A DNA stretch of 57,500 nucleotides from Sphaeroforma sirkka (Eukaryota > Opisthokonta > Ichthyosporea > Ichthyophonida): NCBI GenBank assembly GCA_001586965.3, contig LUCW03000578.1, positions 1-57,500 on the forward strand, read 5' to 3'. A program made the translations under genes and the position numbers. Below are positions 1-17,974 of the stretch, one piece after another; within the stretch, counting starts at the first letter, position 1; each line of letters begins with the position of its first letter. The notes beneath the pieces are model-generated. The model was not told the origin of the DNA, searched no databases, and saw only the letters and a list, made by a program, of their open reading frames with translations.

Positions 1-84
1 GATCTTTCTATCACTTGCCAATCTAAAACGTATATCTTATATAACGCCATACCCTTCATGTACACACCCATCCCTCAACCCCAG

Positions 85-5881
<5,797 letters not shown>

Positions 5882-6140
5882 GTGTACATGGGGAGTCCTG
5901 GATATGATTCATCACATAGGGTGTGTATATGGGAAGACCTGGATATGAGGCATCACATGGCAAGCCATGCCGGTGTAAGAGATGTACGTGAGAAGTCCTG
6001 GATACGACTCATCACAGAGTGTTTATATGGGAAGACCTGGATATGAGTCATCACATAAGGTGTCTATATGGGAAGCCCTGTATATGAGTCAAAACATGGT
6101 GTGTATATGGGAAGTCCTGGTTATGAGTTATCACATGGAA
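5882..6140. repeat. About 40-bp minisatellite
   Basis: Roughly six imperfect copies of a unit like ATGGGAAGTCCTGGATATGA plus TCATCACAT follow directly after the PDZ-gene stop codon. Noncoding. Confidence 0.85.
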
Positions 6141-6189
6141 TAGTAAGGTACTTCAGGGTCGTCTCAAGCCGGTCACGGCCTCCAGTTCT

Positions 6190-6430
6190 GAAGCAAAACA
6201 AATCTTGGCAGCGTGAGAAGCTCAAAAGCACATGTGAGGAAATAAGCCCCAGCAGAGTGAATAGCTTAAATGAATATGTGAGGAAATAATTCCCAGCAGC
6301 GCGAGAAGCTTAAAAGCACATGTGTGGAAATACGTCCTAGCAGCGGGAAGAGGTTTAAAGCACGTGTGTGGCAATAAGCCTTAGCAGCGTGAGAAGCTTA
6401 AAAGCACAGATGTATAAATAAGCCGTGACA
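6190..6430. repeat. About 44-bp minisatellite
   Basis: About five diverged copies carry CAGCGTGAGAAGCTTAAAAG followed by CACATGTG and GGAAATAAGC. Confidence 0.85.
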
Positions 6431-6526
6431 GCATAGGTTTAGAGGTTCAGTCGCTATATACATCAGTGCCGTCTCGGTTTCTACGATGTTGGAGAATCAG
6501 CTCGAAGTTGTGTGTAGCGTATAACG

Positions 6527-6840
6527 GCACGTGTGGGAATAAGCAATCACAACTCCGAGTTTACGTTAACGATACGCAATTACAACACTGAGTTTACGTA
6601 AAGGATGCGCAATCACAACCGAATTTCCGTTAACGATATGCAATCACAACACAAGGATTTTGAGTTTAAAGCGTTCTGTAACGGTTTATAAACCGGGCGT
6701 GTGTCTTCACATCTGTTGACAAACGTCCTGTGAACGCGATATCAGCGTATTTGGACACGTGTGGAAATAAGCCATCACCCCACGTAACGCCTGTGTGGGA
6801 ATAAGCAATCGCCGGTGGCTCTAGACCACAGTAGGAAATG
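6527..6840. repeat. Short diverged repeats
   Basis: Repeats of AATCACAAC followed by GAGTTTACGTTAACGATACG (about 33 bp, four copies) lead into GTGTGGGAATAAGC motifs. These also occur in the previous array, so the two arrays share pieces. Confidence 0.7.
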
Positions 6841-6967
6841 GTGCTTACGCAACGCAAGACTTACACGCTGAGATATAACTAGAGGGAGCAACCAGGCACT
6901 CGCAAAAGTCACTACACTGATGCTCTTGAGTATAGTTTAGGTCATGCTAGGGCGCACTTGTAACCCC

Positions 6968-7375
6968 CAGGCGAGTCCTGAGTCCTAGTGCAGGTTGTCC
7001 TGAGTCCTGGTGCAGGTTGTCCTGAGTCCTGGTGCAGGTTGTCCTGAGTCCTGGTGCAGGTTGTCCTGAGTCATGGTGCAGGCTGTTCTGAGTCCTGGTG
7101 CAGGTTGTCCTGAGTCCTGGTGCAGGTGGTCCTGAGTCATGGTGCAGGCTGTCCTGAGTCCTGGTGCAGGTTGTCCTGAGTCCTAGTGCAGGTTGTCCTG
7201 AGTCCTGGTACAGGTTGTCCTGAGTCCTGGTGCAGGTTGTCCTGAGTCCTGGTGCAGGTGGTCCTGAGTCATGGTGCAGGCTGTCCTGAGTCCTGGTGCA
7301 GGTTGTCCTGAGTCCTGGTGCAGGTGGTCCTGAGGTGCAGGTGGTCCTGGGTCCTGGTGCAGGTGCAGCGAGGGC
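6968..7375. repeat. 22-bp GC-rich minisatellite
   Basis: About 18 copies of GTCCTGAGTCCTGGTGCAGG plus TT. The 22-bp unit is not a multiple of 3, so the long open frame across it on the - strand is a property of the repeat, not evidence of a gene. Some copies carry CATGG or a GGTGG variant, giving a longer-range variant pattern. Confidence 0.9.
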
Positions 7376-7683
7376 TGCCTTCCTGTACAGTGTGAGGGGA
7401 CCGTAGAAGGCCTAAGCAGCAACGAGCCCTTGGTGGGGGGAGGAAGGCAGGCGAGACATACTACGCAAGTGTGCTAGACCCTAACCCCTAACCACATACG
7501 CAAAGTGTGAGAGGATAGGCGGGTGTGGGAGAATAAGCGATTAGGACAAGAAGCCATCGGGAGAGGCAGGTGCAGGTGACCAAGTGTGTTGTTGTATCGT
7601 CTATGGTTGCATGCAATGGAGCATGGTGTGACGCTGTGTGCAATCGCACAGATACGGTGACACACACAATTAGGATAAGTGCT

Positions 7684-7812
7684 TGTGGTGGTTGTGCTTG
7701 TGCTTGTGCTTGTGATGCCAAGGCAGGTGCTTGTGATGCCAAGACAAGTGCTTGTGGTGCTTGTGCTTGTGCTTGTGCTAGTGGTGCCAAGACAACTGCT
7801 TGTGGTGCCGTG
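7684..7812. repeat. GCTTGT-type hexamer array
   Basis: Degenerate GCTTGT/GGTGCCAAG repeats give Ala-Cys-rich or Thr-Ser-rich shadow frames. No independent coding evidence. Confidence 0.8.
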
Positions 7813-7874
7813 GCAGAGATAGATAGTGAGGACTGAGGTGATGTAATGCGGGTGAAGCACGAAGCACCACAATA

Positions 7875-8062
7875 CCGTGATGAAATAAGCTTTCATGGTA
7901 TAACAAATGACGAGAGAACACGTGATAGTGAGATAATCAGCTTTCGAGAAGTATGCTTGGTGTTTCCAATCCCGTGATGAAATAAGCTTTCATGGTATAA
8001 CAAATGGTGAGAGAATACGAGATAGTGAGATAGTAAGCTTTTGAGAAGTATGCTTTGTGTGA
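7875..8062. repeat. 97-bp tandem duplication
   Basis: CCGTGATGAAATAAGCTTTC starts at 7875 and again at 7972, followed by closely matching sequence in both copies. Confidence 0.85.
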
Positions 8063-8214
8063 CACACTTGGGCTGTGGCAGTACACACGTCACTGAGATG
8101 ATTCCGAACGGGGCAGGCAGTATCAGCAAAAACACTAGCCATGAGAGAGACACCGCAGATGTACCGAACAGCACAGCACCCCCTGCCTTATGGGGACACG
8201 GTGATACACTATCA

Positions 8215-8340
8215 TATGCACACACAGATGAATACAAAATAGGAATGTAGCTGTATTATCAAATGTACACACAGATGAAAACAACATAGTCATGTAGCTG
8301 CACTGCCAAATGTACACACAGGTGAATGTATCATGTCATC
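8215..8340. repeat. About 50-bp repeat, three copies
   Basis: Three copies of ACACACAGATGAA..ATGTAGCTGCA-type units, diverged. Confidence 0.75.
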
Positions 8341-8449
8341 TAGCTGCACCACACAGCAACCACTGCAGAATTGTTGAGGGTGCGGCCATAGATACACTCT
8401 CGCACGCGATAGGTGGTCTGTGGTAAAGCAAGAAGTCATTACAGAGCGA

Positions 8450-8745
8450 GTTATCGAAACGCGGTAGTGAACCCCAAGAGCCTATTCCTGGTGTGGTGTG
8501 GGCTTATTATGGGGTCAATAGGGACCAGAACCCGTCCGCCAAGTGACTGGACCGGTCTCGTGACGGAACACTGGTACAACTATTCAAAACGTAGACACGG
8601 AAGTAATTGGTTCAATGTACACAAAGTAGTCAGTAACGGTAGTGGACCACGTGAATGTTTTGCTGGTGTGGGCTTATAATGGGATCTAAAGGGAGCAGAA
8701 CCCGTCCACCAAAAGACCGGACCGGTCCCGTGACGGAAAATTGGT
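8450..8745. repeat. 170-bp tandem duplication
   Basis: GGTGTGGGCTTAT..ACCAGAACCCGTCC..GACCGGTC..GTGACGGAA occurs at about 8495-8565 and again 170 bp downstream at about 8665-8735. No coding signal. Confidence 0.8.
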
Positions 8746-8950
8746 CAGAGTTGTCCGCTTGTGAAAACCCCTTCTGAAAAACCCTATCGAGCGCACGAGC
8801 ATATGTCATCAGCCTTGTTACTTGTACTCTAGAGGTGCAACACCACTGTTAGGTTTACCGGCTTCCCGAGTGCGTAAACGCTTCTTCTAGTCCTATGTCG
8901 ACGAGAGGTTGAATAATTGCGTAAAAACGTATTCGACAATACGTATATAG

Positions 8951-9426
8951 TTTATAGCATCTATAGCCGTAGGTAGGTACTGCGTATGTCGGGTTTAACG
9001 CCACCGTACAGCATGTCGATGCCCTCACTGATCCAAATAAATAGTAAACTACCTGTAGTGAAGTAAGCCTTTATAGCATCTATAGCCGTAGGTAGGTACT
9101 GTGTATGTCGGGTTTAACGCCACCGTACAGCATGTCGATGCCCTCACTGATCCAAATAAATAGTAAACTACCTGTCGTGAAGTAAGCCTTTATAGCATCT
9201 ATAGCCGTAGGTAGGTACTGTGTATGTCGGGTTTAACGCCACCGTACAGCATGTCGATGCCCTCACTGATTCAAATAAATAGTAAACTACCTGTCGTGGA
9301 GTAAGCGTTTATAGCATCTATAGCCGTAAGTAGGTACTGTGTAAGTCGGGTTAAACGCCACCGTTCAGCATGTCGATGCACTCACTGATCTGGTAGTAGA
9401 AAACTACCTGTAGTAAAGTATCTGAT
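8951..9426. repeat. 119-bp satellite, four copies
   Basis: TTTATAGCATCTATAGCCGT begins at 8951, 9070, 9189 and 9308, an exact 119-bp period. Copies 1-3 are nearly identical; copy 4 is visibly more diverged. Outer-copy divergence is typical of arrays evolving by unequal exchange. No gene lies inside. Confidence 0.95.
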
Positions 9427-9508
9427 ATTTAAAGGTTTTAAACCAACCAAACATGTAATAAACAAAGTAAGACAGGCTCGGTCGCCATCGTCCGCCAGTA
9501 GCCGTGGC

Positions 9509-9619
9509 ATGAAGGATTTGTGCGGTAGTTGTGTACGCATTCATAAGAAAACGAAAACGTGTAGTGTTTGTGCATCGCTGTGCCAGCCCAACGGCAGACG
9601 TGCAGTCCGTATTGTTTAA
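9509..9619 (+). CDS. Tiny ORF with paired CxxC motifs (36 aa), doubtful
   Basis: An ATG-to-TAA frame of 36 residues holds CGSC, then nine residues, then CSVC and a further Cys, with Lys/Arg-rich spacers. Two CxxC pairs nine residues apart look like a zinc-ribbon knuckle. There is no recognisable family, and splice context and conservation cannot be judged here. It could be one exon of a longer gene, or chance. Confidence 0.15.
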   Translation: MKDLCGSCVRIHKKTKTCSVCASLCQPNGRRAVRIV

Positions 9620-9854
9620 TCTGCTTGCACGAAATAAGCGTTTATGTCACCGGGCAATATTAGTGTGACTACATTTCCATGACTATATGAGACACACTTG
9701 TTAAGGATCGTTCTTGCTAAATAAAGGACATATTTTGAGCATCCTGCTTGTTTTGATTTAGAATTGAGCGTTTAACGTACTTCTCAATCGGCAGGTAGAC
9801 CATGGAGAGATCATTATTACGAGCACATTTGAGAGTTACCATCTGAGAAACTTG

Positions 9855-10175
9855 CACGTATACTATGGATGCCACTTTGTCGACAGTAATATACTATGCC
9901 ACTTTGTCAACTGTATTATGTACTAAGTATGCCACTGTGTTAACAGTAATATACTATGTATACCACTTTGTCAACTGTATTATGTACTAAGTATACCACT
10001 ATGCCAACAGGAATATACTATGTATGCCACTTTGTCAACAGTAATATACTATGTATGCCACTTTGTCAACGGTATTATGTACTAAGTATACCACTGTGCC
10101 AACAATAATATACTATTTATGCCACTTTGTCAGCAGTAATATACTATGTATGCCACTTTGTCAACAGTATTAAGA
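9855..10175. repeat. About 30-bp minisatellite with two alternating unit types
   Basis: Around ten copies of GCCACTTTGTCAACAGTAAT followed by ATACTATGTAT alternate with a variant TATTATGTACTAAGTA form, giving a higher-order dimer of about 60 bp. Confidence 0.85.
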
Positions 10176-10625
10176 TACAGTTGACACACACGGTAGCGCT
10201 ATTTATTATTATTGAATCGGCCTGGATCTTCAGAAGTCACAAGAATCTGATGTTGATTTAAACATAGCCGTTTGACATGATATTTTGAAGAATTATTCGT
10301 ATGCAATCGGAATGTAAGTCTGATAGATGAGCTTTTTATGGGCCAAACAAACATGTCCGACTCCGAGTGGATGAAAATATCTTCACACGGACATACTGTT
10401 ACTAACATGTACCAAATTTTGAGTCAGCTGTCTGATATTGTGTGCCATTCATTATGATTTCATCTTGCTTTTGCCCAGTGTGCATTTAGGTATTGTACAA
10501 ATACAGACGAACAATGATGTTATAAGTTCCTTATGCTACATGGCGTCTTAAGGAAGCATTGGCATGTAGCTGTATTGCTAGGTTTGCGTGGCTGAGCGGA
10601 ATCTCTGGTAATAGTATATATAGAG

Positions 10626-10823
10626 ATGACTGAACTTGCTGCGCGTGTGCTTCAACGTGTCGGCTTCAAATTTTCTGCTAGTGTATTGTGTTTTATGGTG
10701 TCGACCCTAAATCCGCTGCTAGAGCGTGTACGTGAAGCTCGGCGTAGGGTTTTCCCCAGGTATGCTCTGCTGCAAGCACACACTACTCGAGCATGTATTT
10801 ATCTGAAATATGATGCAGTATAA
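10626..10823 (+). CDS. Hypothetical 65-aa ORF, weak
   Basis: ATG-initiated frame with a basic helical-looking segment (LLERVREARRRVFPRYALLQ). No known domain. It stands alone 1.1 kb upstream of the kinase gene on the same strand, and no donor site joins it convincingly to the kinase. It may be random. Confidence 0.15.
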   Translation: MTELAARVLQRVGFKFSASVLCFMVSTLNPLLERVREARRRVFPRYALLQAHTTRACIYLKYDAV

Positions 10824-11946
10824 GTAAACCTAATAACTTTTTTTAATTTGATGAACCCCAACTGTGGCAGGTGTGACTTCAATCTACGAAGTGATCGGTT
10901 GCTACGGAACCAGAAATTATATCATTTGTTTTCGAAACTTTCATTTTATAAGATGTCTATGTGACCTCCAGCATCCTGTTAGAATTAAGCAGATTTAGAA
11001 TGTCACTATAATAACTTGATGTGCAGATGACGCTTTACCACGACACTGGTAAATACCGGTCGGCTTCAATTTGATTTGTTCAATTTCTACGATTTACTGC
11101 CATGAATCCATAAGCCTCTATTGAATCTCAGTGTAAACTAACTGACTGACCAATATCTTCTATGTTATAAAGAAAACAATCACTGTCCAATAATTATTAG
11201 CGCCTTGCACTTTATGATTTATATTTTACAGTTTACACAGCGGCTAATCTCGATTATGAGCATGACTAAATCTACGAAACATAAGAACTGCAGGCGGTAT
11301 ACAAAAATTCAGATCTGAAGTTGATGTGCTATTTTATTTTGGGGTAAATAAATATATCATTGGATTGTACACGCCAATGGATGGGCTGCAATAGTAAAAG
11401 AAATCGAGGATAGGTCACGATGAACTCAGCATTATTTAAATAAAATGATAATTCGTAAAGACTAATACTTTTTAATTAAAAAAAATTCTATTTAAAAATA
11501 GTAGGCTATGCGTAAACGGTGTACATATACATTATATGACCATATATGGTAACGGTTATTTATACAATATGTATGGCGTACATAGCGGAATCGGAAATTC
11601 ATACACTGTTTTGCCTCGTCTGACGGGTGCAATCACGAGTTCATGATTTATGCGCCGCGATGGTCCTCCATTAGAAAACAAAAGTATTATATTTAGCTAA
11701 TAACAGTTTTATATTCAAGTTTATACGTTTCATTAGAAAATATTCATGTATCTCACGATTTCAATATCCGCGTGTTGGATGCACGGCGCCTCGTTTTTCC
11801 GTATCGAAGACAAAACTAAAAACTTGCATACATGAATAACTTTTTACTATTTTATACACATAAATTGCCATTTTCAAATTTATGGCAGATGTAAGGCCAA
11901 TAAAAGAATATAAATACTTGCGAATATCCCTTCTGCAGGTCGCATA
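10824..11946. other. AT-rich intergenic DNA upstream of kinase gene
   Basis: I see no coding frame, array or RNA gene. A CTGCAG sits 9 bp before the kinase start codon. It could be a 3' splice site of a 5'-UTR intron, since the preceding stretch (TATCCCTT) is pyrimidine-rich. Confidence 0.5.
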
Positions 11947-13041
11947 ATGATCACCACTTTGAAAATGGAAAAAAGGAAGGCGCAGCAGAGAATGCTGTTA
12001 GTTCGCCTTCCTTCTCTTCCGTTCAACGTCAAGCGCCTAGTAAAACGGAAACGATCATCTCAAACGCAAACCGTGGCCTTGGTGGTAGAAGAACTCGATA
12101 TTACATCATGCCTAAACATCTCAAAAACTTCATTGCATGGCACTATCAAATCCCACAATTGCACAGATACGGTTCTTCCGAGATCCTTCTCGCAATGTTT
12201 TGTTGGTCAGGTGCCTCTCACCGATGGCTCTACTTGCACAATATATACCGCGACTGAAGCCACCACTGGCAGACAAGTAGCGCTAAAGAAGGGTGACGTG
12301 TTCTTTGACAAATTCCAGATGGAGAATGAATACCAAATTCTCACGCGACTGCCAAAGCATCCCAATATTATAGAAGTCTATGGTTTGGTTGTAGATGATG
12401 AGCATAATGAGATCTGCGTGGTGTTGGAAATGTGTACGAGGGGCAGTCTGATAGACATGATACTCGCAAATCCATCTGGTGTGGAGAATGCAACATTTCT
12501 ACATATTGCATTGGACCTGGCGTCAGCTTGCAAAGAAATGCACGCACACGGTATAGTACACAGAGACATTAAACCCGATAATGTCGGCGTGACTGAGAAT
12601 AATGGAACTAAATTATTAGATTTTGGTGAGGCAGTCGACCTCTATAATGACATCCATGTACGTCTCCAAGCAGGTAGCAGTAGGTACATGGCACCAGAAC
12701 TGATCGCCTCGTCTTCGCACCGCAATGAAGATATACCGATACACGACTGTCCGTTAGACCTAACTAAATGTGACGTATGGGCACTCGGCGTCACTTTCTA
12801 CTGCCTGCTTACCGGATCATTCCCATTGCATCTGGCCAGTAGTCGAGATCCGAAATATGAAGAGTGGGAGTCAACAGGCTCATTTGGGCCCCAATCGAAG
12901 TGGAATACACTAACTGAGAGTGAGCAAATTTTGCTGATTAATATGCTCAATCCAAGTCCTTTCAATAGATGGACGATGGCAGAGACACACTACTATCTTC
13001 TCCACAAGAGGCAGCCTATGCTAATATATCTGTTGAAATAG
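11947..13041 (+). CDS. Intronless serine/threonine-type protein kinase, 364 aa
   Basis: One uninterrupted frame starts at ATG and carries a complete kinase fold from about residue 85 to 350. It has VALKK (Lys114, ATP anchor), a Glu in MENEY (126/128, helix C), HRDIKPDN (Asp207 catalytic; Lys209 points to Ser/Thr rather than Tyr specificity), DFG at 225-227, APE at 249-251, DVWALG at 276-281 and a closing Arg341. The glycine-rich loop is poor: the segment before VALKK reads LTDGSTCTIYTATEATTGRQ, without GxGxxG. The N-terminal ~80 residues are basic and unrelated to any domain I know. It probably phosphorylates protein Ser/Thr in the cytosol or nucleus; the target is unknown. Lack of introns is unusual beside the other genes here and suggests retroposition or a recent single-exon family. 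The STKL/TKL subfamily is unresolved. Confidence 0.9.
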   Translation: MITTLKMEKRKAQQRMLLVRLPSLPFNVKRLVKRKRSSQTQTVALVVEELDITSCLNISKTSLHGTIKSHNCTDTVLPRSFSQCFVGQVPLTDGSTCTIYTATEATTGRQVALKKGDVFFDKFQMENEYQILTRLPKHPNIIEVYGLVVDDEHNEICVVLEMCTRGSLIDMILANPSGVENATFLHIALDLASACKEMHAHGIVHRDIKPDNVGVTENNGTKLLDFGEAVDLYNDIHVRLQAGSSRYMAPELIASSSHRNEDIPIHDCPLDLTKCDVWALGVTFYCLLTGSFPLHLASSRDPKYEEWESTGSFGPQSKWNTLTESEQILLINMLNPSPFNRWTMAETHYYLLHKRQPMLIYLLK

Positions 13042-15540
<2,499 letters not shown>

Positions 15541-15556
15541 TATCCCATTCTCTATT

Positions 15557-17974
15557 CTAAATATCCTGATCATTGGCCAGCCTGTACACATTGAACTGAC
15601 CACCCTGTCCTGAAATGGTGCTCACTTCAAACAGGTACACCACACATATCACCACATGTCCGCGATTGTCGGTCACCGCCTGGAGTATAGAGAAGTTCTC
15701 CAGCACCTGATTCTTCATGCCGATATCAGAGTATGTCTGTAGGTCGTCCAGCACTGCTCGAGCGTAGTCGCACAGACACTCCTGCGAGAACATGTACTGC
15801 GCCATACCCCCCTCCTTTGTCGGGGGCTCTGGGTGTTGTATGCCTTCGAACACCGTGTTGCCGTTGAGATACAACCTTGTAAACAGGGCCACTTGTAACG
15901 ACGCAAGGCTCTCGTATTTGCTCTCCATCATGTACCGTTTCGAGTCTACGGTGCTATAGTCCAGGTCCAACCAGCCCTTGACCACATAAAAGGAGTCAGG
16001 CGCACCCCGCAGGAATATCTCCTCGAGCCCACTCAGCTTATCGGCAATCTGCGACGAGTAGACGGTCTCCATATCCGCCTCGAAGAACTCGTTACCCGTG
16101 TACTGTAGAATAGCGTGTGTATCCGTTATGCTGGCACCTCTGTCACGTGAGAGTTGTACGAACGCGTTGACAAACACGGGTCGGACAACGGGCTGCCCAC
16201 TGACGCCCATGGCTGCAGGGGTCCCCATTTGGTGTTGCATGCCAAAGGACTCGGCTGTTATAGTCCAGTAAACAATGAAGTTTCTGTTAGTAAAGCGAAT
16301 ATACTCTGCCTATAGCCCTACCATACGAACGCTCAACATGGACACAGTCGATTGCAATTGAGAACGTCATGTACATGTGGTTGGGATGATTTCGAATAGA
16401 ATCAATCAGGCGGTATGTACATACGCTGACTGGATGGACACACTCATCAACGCTCTCCGTACAACAAGCTGCACAACCCCAACAAACAAACCCTACAATG
16501 ATTGTATAAAGCCCGGCTGAACTGACGCGCTGTATATCGTATGTGCGACACTGATATCAAACTGGAGGCACAGATAAGTGATCCTTCAAGTCATTTGAAA
16601 GACAACTGTACACGTGCCGCGACACATAAACTAAGTTTAGTACGCGATCGAATACAGCTATATCAGAACAAGAAAATATACGTTGATGGATGCAGGGGGG
16701 CTGCGCTAAAATTAAGAGACTCGACTAAATCATGCGCGTTTGATGTTATACATAGAGCAAGAGCAAAGCAAACATATACGCTCGCAGCTGGAGATAATAA
16801 GCACAACAGATTCTTGTTATTCGACACACTCTTAAGGGTAAGTGCGAGTATAAACTATACATAGCCATACGCTACCACGTGCTCCAAGCACATCGACAAG
16901 TGGTGCACCAACCATACACTTCTCACCACAACTACGATTGACCCTACTACTGTCAAACTACACGCACCAATATCAGAAAAAGCCCAAACACGTGTGAAAT
17001 AAACTCCGCAAACACGTACCTGAAGCAGTACTATAACGAGGCCTTTGCTCGTGTACTGCGAATCCAGGGGGACCTCTAGGTCCGTCATCCGGTTGTTGCC
17101 ACTGAGGCACTCCAGAAGGCCCTTGGTGTGGTCCCATAGGCCCCCCTTGGTTGACGCCTAGTGAACCCGCTGACCCTATCCTAGCCAGATCCCGTCCACT
17201 GCTTTCAGGCGGTCCACCATAACCAGGCCCACCCTGTCCCATAGACCCATTTACATAACCCCCCCTGTCCATACCTGGACCCCCAGGACCGTACGGGCCG
17301 TCTCCAGCATACTGCACACTCCCGTAACCACCCCTTCCTGGTCTGTCTGAGTATCCCACCTGTGGTTCGTAGTAGTCCCCACGACCGCCTCCCATATATC
17401 CTGCCCTGTCATTGTGCATACTAGGGCCGTACCCGTCAATGGGTGGGCCGCCTGAGGGACCCATATAGCCGTACTGGTCCATGTTACCACGGTTACCATG
17501 ACCGACCCCAGGCCCATGCTGATCACTACTACGAATCTTGTCTGAGTTAACACCACCCCCTCCCCCTCCCCCGCCACTCCCGCCTTCCCCTTTTACGCCT
17601 GTGCGTTGTTTTCTACGGGCCAGGACTTGAATGTGACTCGAAACCTGTTTTCGTGTACGATGCTTACCCGTTCGCTCGAATATAAACTGGGCAATCAGCT
17701 CGTTGCGCCCATACATTTTTCCTTCTTTGTTTAAAACAATTTTTTTCCGCCCACAAGGTGGATATAGAACCAGCGCATCAAAGAATGCAGCTTCTATATC
17801 GGGAGTCCACGGACTGTTGTCCTCGTTTTGGTCGCCGGACTGACTATCATTATCGTTGTGTCTGTTATCATCTCCGTCACCAAATCCATTAGCCCCCATA
17901 TTATCCCCGCCATTCCCATTAGCACCACCCATATTGTCGCCACCTCCGTTCCCACTTGTCACTGCAGTGGACAT
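15557..17974 (-). CDS. TEAD: TEAD/Scalloped transcription factor (TEA domain plus YAP-binding domain), 2 exons, 550 aa
   Basis: Exon 1 is 17974-17020 (TCAG|gtacgt) and exon 2 is 16254-15557 (aacag|CC). The intron is 765 bp and the phase (1+2) joins correctly to an Ala codon. Residues 1-55 are Gly/Asn/Asp-rich. Residues 56-124 are a TEA/ATTS DNA-binding domain with the family signature [13 protein letters not shown] and the helix-3 sequence [14 protein letters not shown] essentially as in animals. Residues 125-320 are a Gly/Pro/Tyr-rich linker. Residues about 340-550 are the immunoglobulin-like YAP-binding fold, with [22 protein letters not shown] and a closing NVYRL. A Cys in ECLCDY (residue 480) aligns with the palmitoylated Cys of animal TEADs. 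The protein is nuclear, binds MCAT-type sites and needs a YAP/Yorkie-type coactivator (known for the family). No partner gene lies in this window. Confidence 0.95.

Noticed and set aside
7183-7422. 79-aa Pro/Gln/His-rich frame on - strand
   Set aside because: Created by the 22-bp minisatellite; the unit is not a multiple of three and carries no codon bias.
7474-7896. 140-aa Thr/Ser-rich frame on - strand and its Ala/Gln-rich sister
   Set aside because: Produced by a hexamer array in several frames at once, with no domain or splice support.
8951-9426. CRISPR-like regular repeat spacing
   Set aside because: The units are contiguous 119-bp satellite monomers without variable spacers, in a eukaryotic genome.
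10199-10408. 69-aa frame on - strand
   Set aside because: No domain, no splice context and AT-driven composition. Chance frame more likely.
16541-16864. 107-aa + strand frame inside the TEAD intron
   Set aside because: It lies opposite the intron, has no splice context and no recognisable domain, and could arise by chance.
17251-17577. 108-aa alternative frame on - strand within TEAD exon 1
   Set aside because: Shadow of the Gly/Pro-rich linker of TEAD in another frame.
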